Shown: positions 35,360 to 44,436 of the stretch, piece by piece
Layout: every line of letters begins with the position of its first letter
Position numbering within the stretch: the first letter of the stretch is position 1
Assembly: GCA_900754115.1 (NCBI GenBank)
Contig: CAAEBM010000017.1
Location: 1 to 62,292 of the forward strand
From: Bacilli bacterium
GTDB taxonomy: Bacteria; Bacillota_I; Bacilli_A; RFN20; CAG-631
Direction of reading: 5' to 3'
Length of the DNA: 62,292 nt
The notes under the pieces: generated by a model
Seen by the model: the letters and a program-made list of their open reading frames with translations, nothing else
Told to the model about the DNA's origin: nothing
Databases searched by the model: none
Position numbers and translations under genes: made by a program

Positions 35360-36532
35360 TTATTGAGCATCTTCTACTTTTTGTTCTTCAACCGTTTTCT
35401 TTAATCCAATTTTTTCTTTTCTTGCAACTAAAACTTCAGTTGTCGTTGGATCAAAGAAATGAACTTTATTCATATCAAAAGCAAATAAAAGTTTGTCGTG
35501 AACTTGAATGTCATTATTTGCAGAAGTTTTCAAAATGATTCTTTGACCATTCATATAACCATAAACGATTAACTCATGGCCTAGTAATTCGACGACGTCA
35601 CATTCGACTTCTGTTGCTGATTTTGGATATTTTTTAACAATGTCTCCATTGATATGGATATCTTCAGGACGAATTCCTAAAATCACTTCATCATTTTCAT
35701 ATCCTTGAATATTAGGTCTTAATTTTTCAGGAATAAAGATTTTGATTGTTCTTTCTGTTTTAGAACCTTCAATTACAAAGCAATCATCGATATATTTTCC
35801 TTTTAAGAAATTCATTGCAGGAGATCCAATAAATCCACCGACGAAAGTATTTGCAGGATTATTATACACTTCTTTTGGTGTACCAATTTGTTGAATATAG
35901 CCATCTTTCATGACAACAATTCTAGTAGCCATCGTCATTGCTTCGGTTTGGTCGTGTGTGACATAAATTGTAGTTGCACCTACACGTTCGTGAATTTTAA
36001 TGATTTCTGATCTCATTTGTACCCGTAATTTTGCATCAAGGTTAGATAATGGTTCGTCCATTAAAAAGACTTTAGGGTTACGTACGATTGCTCTTCCTAA
36101 AGCAACCCGTTGTCTTTGTCCACCTGATAAAGCTTTAGGACGTCTATTTAAATAAGGTTCAAGTCCTAAAATTGCTGCGGCTTCATTTACGCGTCTTTCG
36201 ATTTCTTCTTTTGGAATTTTACGAAGTTTTAAACCAAAAGCCATGTTATCATAAACAGTCATGTGAGGATATAACGCATAACTTTGGAAAACCATCGCAA
36301 TGTCTCTATCTTTTGGAGCAATATCGTTAACCAAACGATTATTGATATATAATTCACCACTAGTAATTTCTTCAAGACCTGCAACCATTCTTAGTGTGGT
36401 TGATTTTCCACATCCAGAAGGACCGACAAAAACAATAAATTCATGGTCGTTTACATCTAAATTAAAATCAAAAACTGCTTGTACTTTATTGTCATAAATT
36501 TTGTTAATATCTTTAAATTTTAATGTTGCCAT
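35360..36532 (-). CDS. msmX: Multi-sugar ABC importer ATPase (MsmX/UgpC type)
   Basis: 390 residues from the ATG at 36532 (AGGAG upstream); an upstream extension from 36619 runs through the promoter and is discarded. Walker A GPSGCGKST, Q-loop, signature LSGGQRQR, Walker B VFLMDEPLSNLDAKLR, then the C-terminal MalK-like regulatory domain (about 240-390, LGIRPEDI). Such ATPases are shared by several sugar importers, so it may power import with the tandem lipoproteins at 23963-27377. It has its own extended -10 TGATATAAT at 36558-36566. Confidence 0.92.
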   Translation of the reverse strand: MATLKFKDINKIYDNKVQAVFDFNLDVNDHEFIVFVGPSGCGKSTTLRMVAGLEEITSGELYINNRLVNDIAPKDRDIAMVFQSYALYPHMTVYDNMAFGLKLRKIPKEEIERRVNEAAAILGLEPYLNRRPKALSGGQRQRVALGRAIVRNPKVFLMDEPLSNLDAKLRVQMRSEIIKIHERVGATTIYVTHDQTEAMTMATRIVVMKDGYIQQIGTPKEVYNNPANTFVGGFIGSPAMNFLKGKYIDDCFVIEGSKTERTIKIFIPEKLRPNIQGYENDEVILGIRPEDIHINGDIVKKYPKSATEVECDVVELLGHELIVYGYMNGQRIILKTSANNDIQVHDKLLFAFDMNKVHFFDPTTTEVLVARKEKIGLKKTVEEQKVEDAQ

Positions 36533-36557
36533 AGTATTTCTCCTTTTATTTGTTTTA

Positions 36558-36566
36558 ATTATATCA
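36558..36566 (-). promoter_or_regulatory. Extended -10 promoter of msmX
   Basis: TGATATAAT on the minus strand, directly after a 14-nt T run (minus strand) that belongs to the preceding terminator. There is no good -35. Confidence 0.5.
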
Positions 36567-36603
36567 AAAAAAAAAAAAATGTATTTGTGCATTATGCACA
36601 AAT
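36566..36603 (-). terminator. Perfect palindrome plus T14, terminator of the PucR-like gene and possible operator
   Basis: Arms ATTTGTGCAT (36583-36592) and ATGCACAAAT (36594-36603), with one central base, are followed on the minus strand by ACA and 14 Ts. It fits a terminator for the regulator gene that ends at 36604. The same half-site occurs twice more nearby (37161-37179 and 37231-37240), so a protein-binding role is also possible. Confidence 0.7.
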
Positions 36604-37158
36604 TTAAAAATGAGCACAAGTAAATAATAGTTTTAAAAAAATAGCTGTATCTAAATTTTTTACATCCATTCCACTGGTATATTGAAATTGATTTAGACGA
36701 TAGTTAAAAGAATTGCGATGTAAATATAATTCTTTAGCTGCCTCTGAAGCATTAAGATTACAATTAATGAATACATTTGCAGTATCTAAATATTCTTTTT
36801 TAATAGGAGTCAATAATTGTTGCATATCTTTTAAAATCCATTCATTTGACAAATTTTTTAAAAGAAATTCAAAAGCAGTAGAAACCTGATTGTGTTGATA
36901 AGGTAAATATTTTAAGAATACAGAATCAAATTTTGGAACGATAAAACAGGCAACGGTCATTGCGTAATCATGAATCATCATGGGAATAATTTGTTTTAAA
37001 CGATAAACAAAACTATCACAATCATAAACAATAATCATTGCAATATTATCTTGCCAAAGAATGTCTATCTTTTGATTGAATTGTTGTTTTAATAATTGTT
37101 CAATGCTTGTTTGATATTGGGTATTAGAAATGGATAGATAAGCTTTTAATTGTTTCAT
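36604..37158 (-). CDS. PucR/CdaR-type helix-turn-helix regulator
   Basis: 184 residues from the ATG at 37158, with AGGTGA 7 nt upstream. The C-terminal region FINCNLNASEAAKELYLHRNSFNYRLNQF is the HTH_30 DNA-binding domain of PucR/CdaR regulators. The N-terminal part is shorter than usual and has no recognised sensor domain. It sits just upstream of msmX, suggesting control of sugar uptake; palindromic TTTGTGCA-type sequences lie at both ends of its gene. Ligand unknown. Confidence 0.75.
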   Translation of the reverse strand: MKQLKAYLSISNTQYQTSIEQLLKQQFNQKIDILWQDNIAMIIVYDCDSFVYRLKQIIPMMIHDYAMTVACFIVPKFDSVFLKYLPYQHNQVSTAFEFLLKNLSNEWILKDMQQLLTPIKKEYLDTANVFINCNLNASEAAKELYLHRNSFNYRLNQFQYTSGMDVKNLDTAIFLKLLFTCAHF

Positions 37159-37160
37159 GA

Positions 37161-37179
37161 TTTGTTCACCTTGCACAAA
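37161..37179. promoter_or_regulatory. Imperfect palindrome at the regulator start (putative autoregulatory operator)
   Basis: TTTGTTCA and TGCACAAA flank CCT in the plus-strand reading. One arm matches the perfect palindrome at 36583-36603. It overlaps the ribosome binding site of the PucR-like gene, so a bound protein or an RNA fold would affect expression. Confidence 0.35.
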
Positions 37180-37202
37180 AGTATATCATATTTTATTAAA
37201 AT

Positions 37203-37228
37203 AAAAAACTCTTTTAAAAGAGTTTTTT
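37203..37228 (-). terminator. Terminator of the patatin gene
   Basis: AAAAAACTCTTTT and AAAAGAGTTTTTT with no loop bases to spare. It follows the patatin stop at 37227 on minus. Confidence 0.75.
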
Positions 37229-38171
37229 ACATTTGTGCATCTATAATTTCCATTATTTCATCTTTTGCTGATTTATCAGGATTGAGTTGTCCTACTGTAT
37301 CAAAATGATCTAATCGATAATAATAGTTTGGATAAGAGTTGTAGATAATTCTTGACTTAAATAATCGAGATAACACTTTTTTGATAGCACCTTTTTCATA
37401 AAAAGGATTTTTTTCATCATCTTTAATATTTTCTAATATTTTTTTAGCAGTTAAATAACCGTTTTTTAAACGAAATTCAATATTGGCAGGTTTAAAATCA
37501 AGTGCATCAAAACGACTCGTTCCTAATTGATAAGGAGGAGTGAAATCAATTACAGAAATGCCTTCAAGTTCTTCTGGTGTAGGGTGATATTCTGGTCTTA
37601 AACCAATGATAATGATTACATCACATCCAGCATTTTTTAATACTCGAACAGGAACATTGTCTTTAAAACCGTCACTATAGAAATATTCTCCAATTTTTAC
37701 TGGAGCATAAACATAAGGAATGGCTGAACTAGCTAATGTATAAGATAAAATTTCATCTTTAGATTTTCCGTTTGCTAAAAAATATTCTATTTTTTCTTTA
37801 TCTTTATTAAAAGCAGTAATATAAAGTTTTTTTTCAGATTGGGAAACGTGTTCAAAATCAATATTATTTTCTAATATTTTAATTAACCCATTTCGAGAAA
37901 AAATACCACCCTTTTCTGATTTGGATTTTAGTTTTAAAGCATCTTTTTTACTGATTGTTTTCCAAACTTCTGCACAATTTTCTATTTTTTCATCTACTAC
38001 CATTAAAGCATTGATTGAACCGATTGAATTAGCAGAAACGTGTGTGACATAAGGTAAAATATTTGCTTCTTTTAAGGCTTTTAATACTCCTGCTTGATAA
38101 GCTCCTTTTGCTCCGCCACCACCTAAAACTAATCCAATTTTTTGTTTTCTATCTTTCAATTTGTGGTTCAT
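37227..38171 (-). CDS. Patatin-like phospholipase
   Basis: 314 residues from the ATG at 38171, with GAGG upstream; a GTG at 38183 is less likely. The oxyanion-hole motif GGGGAKGAYQAG is near residue 16. The nucleophile elbow reads ANSIGS, with Ser kept but the first Gly of GxSxG replaced by Ala. The Asp of the dyad is in YSDGFKDNVPV. It would hydrolyse lipid acyl esters in the cytoplasm or at the membrane. It overlaps the end of the yycJ-like gene by 23 nt. Closest relatives are the bacterial RssA-like group. Confidence 0.88.
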   Translation of the reverse strand: MNHKLKDRKQKIGLVLGGGGAKGAYQAGVLKALKEANILPYVTHVSANSIGSINALMVVDEKIENCAEVWKTISKKDALKLKSKSEKGGIFSRNGLIKILENNIDFEHVSQSEKKLYITAFNKDKEKIEYFLANGKSKDEILSYTLASSAIPYVYAPVKIGEYFYSDGFKDNVPVRVLKNAGCDVIIIIGLRPEYHPTPEELEGISVIDFTPPYQLGTSRFDALDFKPANIEFRLKNGYLTAKKILENIKDDEKNPFYEKGAIKKVLSRLFKSRIIYNSYPNYYYRLDHFDTVGQLNPDKSAKDEIMEIIDAQM

Positions 38172-38922
38172 ATGTTTCCTCACCCTCTAAGCAGCGATCT
38201 TGTTTAGCTATTTTTAATAATATATGAGAAAAATCAATTTCTCTATGCTTCATAACAGTATAAAAAGTTTGTAATATTAAATCTTCAGTATTTGTTTCTA
38301 AACTACGATGTAAAAAGCAAACTTCTTTTGTATTAGGACCCATGACATTAGATAAAGTTACACAACAATCTTGATTAGATAAATGCCCTTTTATCGATAA
38401 AATCCTTTGTTTTAAATAATTGGGACGATGCGATAACATTAACATACGAGGATCGTGATTACTTTCAATTAAATAATATTCACAATTGTTAATTAAACGT
38501 TGAATTTGAACATGAACATATCCTGTATCGGTAAGATAGGCCATTTTTTCTTGTTGAAATTCAATTAAAAAGCCAATGGTTCCTTCAATGTCATGTGACA
38601 TGGGTAAAATGAGCAAATGAAAGCCTAAAATATCGACTGAATCGTAATCATTTAATTGATGCTCTGGATTTAAATCTAGTTGAGAATCCACATGAGCATA
38701 AATCATTTCTTTATCAAATGCTCTTAAACAGACACAATGATCTTTATGCAAATGGGTAATCAAAACCGCTTTAATTTGTTTAAACGTAAGATTTGCTTGG
38801 GCCAACCTTTTATTCAATTCATTTAAACTTAAACCACAATCGATGAGTAAAATTTCATTTTTATCGTTAACAAGTGCCGTACTGTTTCCTTTTGATCCAC
38901 TAGATAAAACGAAATATTTCAT
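38149..38922 (-). CDS. yycJ: YycJ/WalJ-type metallo-beta-lactamase-fold nuclease
   Basis: 257 residues. LSSGSKGNSTALV at the N-terminus and the metal motif THLHKDHC (HxHxDH), followed by SHDIEGTIGFLI and YLTDTGYV, identify the YycJ branch of MBL-fold proteins. In Bacillus it is linked to coordination of cell-wall metabolism and to 5'-3' nuclease activity in DNA repair. Here it follows dnaB with a 4-nt ATGA overlap, and is not next to the walRK genes. The C-terminal 40 residues are diverged. Confidence 0.85.
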   Translation of the reverse strand: MKYFVLSSGSKGNSTALVNDKNEILLIDCGLSLNELNKRLAQANLTFKQIKAVLITHLHKDHCVCLRAFDKEMIYAHVDSQLDLNPEHQLNDYDSVDILGFHLLILPMSHDIEGTIGFLIEFQQEKMAYLTDTGYVHVQIQRLINNCEYYLIESNHDPRMLMLSHRPNYLKQRILSIKGHLSNQDCCVTLSNVMGPNTKEVCFLHRSLETNTEDLILQTFYTVMKHREIDFSHILLKIAKQDRCLEGEETYEPQIER

Positions 38923-40301
38923 GAACTTTTATCTCCAGTCATTACTCGATTGGTTTGGTTATCTAATTCAAAAAATTTGCTAATATGTTTATAAAATAGC
39001 ATGTCAATCGTACCTAATGAGCCATTTCTATGTTTAGCAATAATTAATTTTGTTTCGCTAATTGATTCGGCTTCTGGTGATATTTTTTCGCCATCAGTGG
39101 ATTCACCATAATCATTTCGATGAATAAATAATACAATGTCAGCATCTTGTTCTATTGCTCCTGATTCTCTTAAATCAGAAAGCATAGGAATTTTATCTTT
39201 TCTTGCATCCACACCCCGATTGAGTTGAGATAAAACTAAAATAGGAGTTTTAAAATCACGAGCCAAAGCTTTTAATGCAGCAGATATTTCCCCAAGTTCT
39301 AAAGAACGGTTATCTTTTTTTGAACGAAAATCAGGAGTAATTAAACCAATATAGTCAACTACAATTAATCCAATATCTCCGTAAGCAGCTTGTAATTTTT
39401 GCAATTTAGCCCGCATTTCAATCACTTTAATTGCTGGAGTTTCATCAATAAAAATTTTTGTTTCTTGTAAATCTCGAATGGCTTTACTAACGCGCATTTC
39501 TTCTTCTTTATTAAACATCGCTGTTTGAATTTTACGAATACTGATACCACTTGTAGCAGCTAATATCCGATTGGTCAATTGGTCAATCCCCATTTCTAAG
39601 CTAAACATGACGGTGGCTTTATTTGAAGATTTGGCTGCATTGACCAAAAAATTTAAAGCCAAGGCAGATTTTCCCACACTTGGACGAGCAGCTAAAATGA
39701 CAAGATCTCCAGGATGAAAACCTAATGTAATGCGATCTAAAGAAGGAATGCCTGTTTTTGTCCCTTCTGTAGAATTAATACCACTGATTAACTCTTGCGT
39801 TCTTAATTTATATTGTTGCAATGCAGTATCCATTTTGACAAAATTTTCGACTCTTCGTTGCTTAGTAATTGTTAAAGTATCTTTTTCAATTTGATTGATA
39901 TAATCGGCAATATTTCCATCTATTTCTTTTTTCCAATTTGTAATAATATTATTGCTTAATAAAATTAATTTTCTTAAAATAGAACGTTCTTCTACCGTGT
40001 TAATATAATATCGACTATTGCTGATATCGATAAAAGAATCACATAATTCAATAATATAAGCTGCATCACCTATTTTTTCTAATTGGTTATCCACAGATAG
40101 ACGGTCAATTAAAACAGAAGGTTCAATTTTGGCTTTATTTTCATGAAAGATCTTCATTAAAGTGGAAAAGATAATTTGATTTTTTTCAAAATAAAAATCT
40201 TGCGGTTGTAAACGAGTCCCCGCTTCAATTAAGACATCTTTAGAAAAAATCATATTGGCTAAAACTTGTTTTTCAGCGTCTAAATTATTTGGAAGTTCCA
40301 T
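38919..40301 (-). CDS. dnaB: Replicative DNA helicase DnaB
   Basis: 460 residues. N-terminal helical domain (1-110) and RecA-like domain with Walker A ARPSVGKSAL, Walker B LIVVDYIGLI, and HRNDYG and KHRNGSLG motifs. Called DnaC in Bacillus. The order gdpP-rplI-dnaB matches Bacillus yybT-rplI-dnaC. No intein. Confidence 0.97.
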   Translation of the reverse strand: MELPNNLDAEKQVLANMIFSKDVLIEAGTRLQPQDFYFEKNQIIFSTLMKIFHENKAKIEPSVLIDRLSVDNQLEKIGDAAYIIELCDSFIDISNSRYYINTVEERSILRKLILLSNNIITNWKKEIDGNIADYINQIEKDTLTITKQRRVENFVKMDTALQQYKLRTQELISGINSTEGTKTGIPSLDRITLGFHPGDLVILAARPSVGKSALALNFLVNAAKSSNKATVMFSLEMGIDQLTNRILAATSGISIRKIQTAMFNKEEEMRVSKAIRDLQETKIFIDETPAIKVIEMRAKLQKLQAAYGDIGLIVVDYIGLITPDFRSKKDNRSLELGEISAALKALARDFKTPILVLSQLNRGVDARKDKIPMLSDLRESGAIEQDADIVLFIHRNDYGESTDGEKISPEAESISETKLIIAKHRNGSLGTIDMLFYKHISKFFELDNQTNRVMTGDKSS

Positions 40302-40332
40302 CTTCTCTTCCCTCCTTTTTATGAAAATCTAT

Positions 40333-40779
40333 TTATTTTTCTTTCACTTCTATTTCTATTTTTGCAACAATGTCTTTGTATAAAACAACTTCAAAAAAAG
40401 CTTCACCGATTGCTTTTAAAGGGGCAAAATTCTTAATATTTTTCTTGTCGATTTCGATATTATATTGTTCTTTTAAACAATCTTCAATCATTTTTGCCGT
40501 AATTGCATGATGCAATTTCCCTTCTTTTCCAGCCGCTTCTTCAAAGACCAGACGAATATTTTTCAGTGTTTCTTTTAAATTCATTGCTTGTTCACGAAGT
40601 TGTATATCCCGTTTTCTTTCTTCTTCTTTTTGTTTATTTAAAGAGTTTAAAGTGCTTTTGGTTTGAGCAACTGCAAGGCCTTTTTTGATTAAAAAATTAT
40701 TGGCATAGCCATCTGATACTTCGACAACATCGTTTTTTCTTCCTACATTTTTAACATCTTGTAATAATATAACTTTCAT
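40333..40779 (-). CDS. rplI: 50S ribosomal protein L9
   Basis: 148 residues. Signature VILLQDVKNVGRKNDVVEV...DGYANNFLIKKGLA at the N-terminus, a connecting helix, and a C-terminal RNA-binding domain. It sits between gdpP and dnaB on one transcript. Confidence 0.97.
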   Translation of the reverse strand: MKVILLQDVKNVGRKNDVVEVSDGYANNFLIKKGLAVAQTKSTLNSLNKQKEEERKRDIQLREQAMNLKETLKNIRLVFEEAAGKEGKLHHAITAKMIEDCLKEQYNIEIDKKNIKNFAPLKAIGEAFFEVVLYKDIVAKIEIEVKEK

Positions 40780-40794
40780 ACATAAACCTCCTAT

Positions 40795-42789
40795 TTAAAT
40801 CTTTCCATCTCTTAAAAAGATGTCGATATTTTCTTTTAATTGTTCCATTACAGAGTGTAAGTTTTCGTTGCTGATTTGTGTCGCTGATGCACTGAAATGT
40901 CCTCCTCCACCCATCTTTTCCATAATGATTTGAACATTGAAAGAAGAATTGGAACGAGCACTAATACTGACTTGTTTTTCAGAAGTGCGTCCAACAACAA
41001 AAGCAGCGATTACTCCTCTGGTATTTAATATTTCTTCAGCGGCTTTCGCTAAAACGGTACGAGTGACAATGTATTCCTCATTAACAGATGAGACGATAAT
41101 ACCAGTGTGGACGGGATCACTATTATTAATGATACTATTTAGAAGCATTTTTTCTTCATATTCTTCTTTAAAGAATTCACTGACTTCTTCTACACTTGCA
41201 TTATAGGTTTTTAAAATCATACTCATTTCAAATGTCTTACTGCTTGTGTTAGAAGTGAAAAATTTGGTATCTAAGCAAATTCCGGAAAGTAAGAAATTAG
41301 CGATATCTATGGATAGTTTTACTTTTTCTGATTGATAAAATAGCATTTCTGTGACTAATTCACTAGCTGAACTAGATTGTGGTTCTTGATAAGAAAAGAT
41401 AGGATTTTCTATGTAAGAATCTGATTTACGATGATGGTCGATGACACAAATATTTTTACATAATTCTAATAGTTTTGGTTGCATCGTTAAGGTTGGACGA
41501 TGTGTATCTACGACGACGACTAAAGAATTTTCTTCTACTAAACCAATTGATTTAGCAGGGCTAATGGTCATTTTTGCAATTTCAGTTTGACTAAAAGTTT
41601 GCTTGAATGCTCTGCGTGCTTCATGCTCAATTAAATGATCTTCATAAACGATATAAGCTGGTACATTTAAATTTTTTGCTAAAGCATACATTCCTAAACT
41701 TGCACCTACAGCATCAAAATCCATATCTTTATGTCCCATGATAAAGACGTTTTTACTATCTTTTATTAAATTAGCAATGGTCGTTGCCAAAACTCTTCCA
41801 CGAACATGCGAACGGCTTTGTTTGACTTCATTTTTTGCTCCATAATATTCAGTGGGTTTACCAAAAATATTGACAATGACTTGATTTCCCCCACGACTTA
41901 AAGCCATATTTAAAGCTTGGTAAGAAAGTTCACTTAATCTTAAAATGGTGGATTGTCCTTTCCCTATACCAATGCTGACTGTTAAAGCATTTTCTTCTTT
42001 TTCCATTAAAACGCGAATATCATCAAGCAACGAAAATTGTTCTTCTTTAATTTTGCGATAATCTTTTTCTTCACCCATGATTAAAAAAGTGTCTACGCTA
42101 CAAGAACGAATAAATAAATGATTTTCACTTGCCCAATTCATGATTAAATTTTTTATATTTGTCACATGAACCATAAAATCGGTTTCGTTGTATAAAGTAA
42201 TTGTATCTTGATAATTGTCAATCATAATATAGCCAATAAAAGGAGCACTATCATCAATAAGTGTTCGTTGCATATCTTCTATCGTAATATCTTTTAAATA
42301 AATGACATGCAATCCTTTATTAATATTCACTAAAAACTTTTTACCATCAATGGTCGTTGTGATATCTGTTTTTAAATTTTCTTCTAAGATGGTATCCATA
42401 TTTGGAATTAAAGTATAAATGTTTTTGCCAATAACACTTGATTTTTTAAACATAGAAGTAGAATTCGTCCAAATAATTTCATCTTCTTCATTATAGACAA
42501 GCATGGCTACATTTCCAAATTCAAAAATAGAACTCATTTCATTTCCAAAAATAGAGGAAATGTTGATATCTGTGCGAATTAAAAAGGATTCAATTTTTTT
42601 ATTAAAATGCAAAATATTAAAAAAACTGTGGAAGCAAACTAATAATAGATAGCCACATAATATAAATAAATCATATTTTTTAGTAATTCCTTGCAAAAAT
42701 ATAAATAATGTAAGTCCTAAACCGACGAGCATTTCAAACAAAAAAATGAGAAGAATATTCGTTTTTTCTTTTACAATTTTTTTGAGCAC
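40795..42789 (-). CDS. gdpP: Cyclic-di-AMP phosphodiesterase GdpP
   Basis: About 664 residues. Two membrane helices in the first 55, a degenerate PAS domain (about 75-160), a degenerate GGDEF domain (about 175-310) and a DHH-DHHA1 unit (about 345-660) with GHKDMDFDAVGAS, DTHRP, the diagnostic DHHR and GGGGHFSASA. It hydrolyses c-di-AMP to pApA and so controls turgor and cell-wall homeostasis. The likely start is GTG at 42789 (AAGGAG 8 nt upstream), not the GTG at 42798. It begins the gdpP-rplI-dnaB-yycJ-patatin operon. Confidence 0.95.
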   Translation of the reverse strand: MLKKIVKEKTNILLIFLFEMLVGLGLTLFIFLQGITKKYDLFILCGYLLLVCFHSFFNILHFNKKIESFLIRTDINISSIFGNEMSSIFEFGNVAMLVYNEEDEIIWTNSTSMFKKSSVIGKNIYTLIPNMDTILEENLKTDITTTIDGKKFLVNINKGLHVIYLKDITIEDMQRTLIDDSAPFIGYIMIDNYQDTITLYNETDFMVHVTNIKNLIMNWASENHLFIRSCSVDTFLIMGEEKDYRKIKEEQFSLLDDIRVLMEKEENALTVSIGIGKGQSTILRLSELSYQALNMALSRGGNQVIVNIFGKPTEYYGAKNEVKQSRSHVRGRVLATTIANLIKDSKNVFIMGHKDMDFDAVGASLGMYALAKNLNVPAYIVYEDHLIEHEARRAFKQTFSQTEIAKMTISPAKSIGLVEENSLVVVVDTHRPTLTMQPKLLELCKNICVIDHHRKSDSYIENPIFSYQEPQSSSASELVTEMLFYQSEKVKLSIDIANFLLSGICLDTKFFTSNTSSKTFEMSMILKTYNASVEEVSEFFKEEYEEKMLLNSIINNSDPVHTGIIVSSVNEEYIVTRTVLAKAAEEILNTRGVIAAFVVGRTSEKQVSISARSNSSFNVQIIMEKMGGGGHFSASATQISNENLHSVMEQLKENIDIFLRDGKI

Positions 42790-42870
42790 GTAGACCACTC
42801 CTTCTATTTAGTATATCAGTTTTTATAAGATAAATATATAGGATAAATTGATAAAAATTGGTTTTAATGT

Positions 42871-43419
42871 TTATAAATAAACAAAAAATAAGGAGAAAAA
42901 AACGATGAAGACGATAAAATTTAAAACAAAATAAATTAATTGTCGAATTTGAAAGCCTTGTGCATGTTGTTTTGCAACTTTTTTAAAGACATTTAATATT
43001 TGTTCTTTTTCTTCAAGTTCTACATTTTCAAAAACCACTTCAATTTTACCTTCTACTTTTCTTAAACTGATGTGATTTTTTAAATAATAGCCATCTTTAT
43101 ATTTATCATCAAATTCAATTAAAGCATTTCCATAACTAGCTAAATTAGTGTTTACTCCATCGACAATCCAATAAATTCTTTTTTTAATGATTAAAAAATA
43201 TAAAATAAGAATTATCGGTGTCAATGCAATGCCAACAATGCCAACAACTAAATTTTTAGTTATAGCTACAATAAAACAGACCAATGATAGATAAAAAAGG
43301 TAAATATATTGTTGTTCATCTAAGATTAATTTTTTATGGCAAAGAATAAGTAAAGACAAGATGCTACGATATAAAAATAAAAGACTGATAATTAAACAGA
43401 TAAAACCAACAATACTCAT
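42871..43419 (-). CDS. Integral membrane protein of unknown function
   Basis: 182 residues from the ATG at 43419 (AAAGGTG upstream). Hydrophobic helices at about 3-25, 40-60 and 60-78 and a last one at about 158-180; a soluble middle section (about 80-150) has YLKNHISLRKVEGKIEVVF. I do not recognise a family. It lies 81 nt upstream of gdpP and may be in its operon. Its promoter region also faces the divergent ispE. Confidence 0.65.
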   Translation of the reverse strand: MSIVGFICLIISLLFLYRSILSLLILCHKKLILDEQQYIYLFYLSLVCFIVAITKNLVVGIVGIALTPIILILYFLIIKKRIYWIVDGVNTNLASYGNALIEFDDKYKDGYYLKNHISLRKVEGKIEVVFENVELEEKEQILNVFKKVAKQHAQGFQIRQLIYFVLNFIVFIVFFSLFFVYL

Positions 43420-43504
43420 GCTTTCACCTTTTTCTATATAAAATATTTTAACATTATTATGTAAAAAATACAATTTCTGCTATAATATAAATTAGGTGAT
43501 TGAA

Positions 43505-44353
43505 ATGAAGGAAAAAAGTTATGCAAAAATAAATATGGCATTAAATGTCGTTAAAACATTACAAAATGGCTATCACGAATTAGATATGATTAATGTTTCC
43601 ATCCGATTACACGATACTCTTAAGGTAAAATTTAATAATAGTGGTCAAATTCGATTAGTTTCTAATGATACTCAATTACCTGTAGATGATACAAATACAG
43701 TCGTTAAAATTGTAAAAAAAGTAAAAGACCAATTTAAATTGGATTTTGGATGTGAAATTTATATCTATAAACGTATTCCTCAAAAGTCGGGCTTAGGAGG
43801 AGGAAGTGGAAACGCAGCAGCAATTTTAAAATTATTGAATAAGAAGTTTAAATTAAAAATGACTTCGATTCAAATGATTAATTTTGTTAAATCGGTTTCT
43901 TTAGATGCACCTTATCAATTAATAAATTTTCCAAGTCGTGTGAAAAAAATGGGAGAAATTGTGAAACCTTTTGAATGTAAATTGAAAGGAAAATTATTTG
44001 TTATTAAACCCAAAAGTGGAAATTCTACAAAAGAAGTGTATGATAATTTAAAAGAAGAAGGAATGGATCATCCAAATATTAATAAAGTAGAACGAGCAAT
44101 GGAAGAAGGAAATAGTGAACTTCTCAGCAAACATGTGGGCAATAGTCTATATCAATCTGCTTGTGAATTAAATAAAGATATCGCACCATTAATTGAAAAA
44201 CTTAAAAATATAGGATTTGAAGTTGTAAGTATGACGGGAAGCGGAAGTACGTGTTTTGCTTATTCTAAAAACAAAAAGTTATACAAAATAGCAAAAAATA
44301 CTTTTGTAAAAGATGATTATGATATTTGTAAATCCTATACATTGATGAAATAA
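43505..44353 (+). CDS. ispE: 4-diphosphocytidyl-2-C-methyl-D-erythritol kinase
   Basis: 282 residues. The ATG at 43505 (MKEKSYAKIN) is preferred over a GTG at 43496 that is part of the GGTGA site. The GHMP kinase ATP loop PQKSGLGGGSGNAAA (about 91-105) and the C-terminal MTGSGSTCFA match. It phosphorylates CDP-methylerythritol in the MEP isoprenoid pathway. Other MEP genes are not in the window. Closed by a strong terminator. Confidence 0.94.
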   Translation: MKEKSYAKINMALNVVKTLQNGYHELDMINVSIRLHDTLKVKFNNSGQIRLVSNDTQLPVDDTNTVVKIVKKVKDQFKLDFGCEIYIYKRIPQKSGLGGGSGNAAAILKLLNKKFKLKMTSIQMINFVKSVSLDAPYQLINFPSRVKKMGEIVKPFECKLKGKLFVIKPKSGNSTKEVYDNLKEEGMDHPNINKVERAMEEGNSELLSKHVGNSLYQSACELNKDIAPLIEKLKNIGFEVVSMTGSGSTCFAYSKNKKLYKIAKNTFVKDDYDICKSYTLMK

Positions 44354-44368
44354 AGATTTTAAAAAAAT

Positions 44369-44406
44369 AAAAGTAGACATATGATTGATGATATGTCTAC
44401 TTTTTT
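44369..44406 (+). terminator. Terminator of ispE
   Basis: AAAAGTAGACATAT and ATATGTCTACTTTT arms with an 8-nt loop, followed by Ts. Confidence 0.85.
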
Positions 44407-44436
44407 GTTTAAAAGTTAAAGGATTGATATTTTACT

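Noticed and set aside
37227..38171. The patatin Ser motif is ANSIGS rather than GxSxG.
   Set aside because: The nucleophilic Ser, oxyanion loop and Asp-Gly motif remain, and Ala for Gly at this position seems tolerable. I do not call it inactive.
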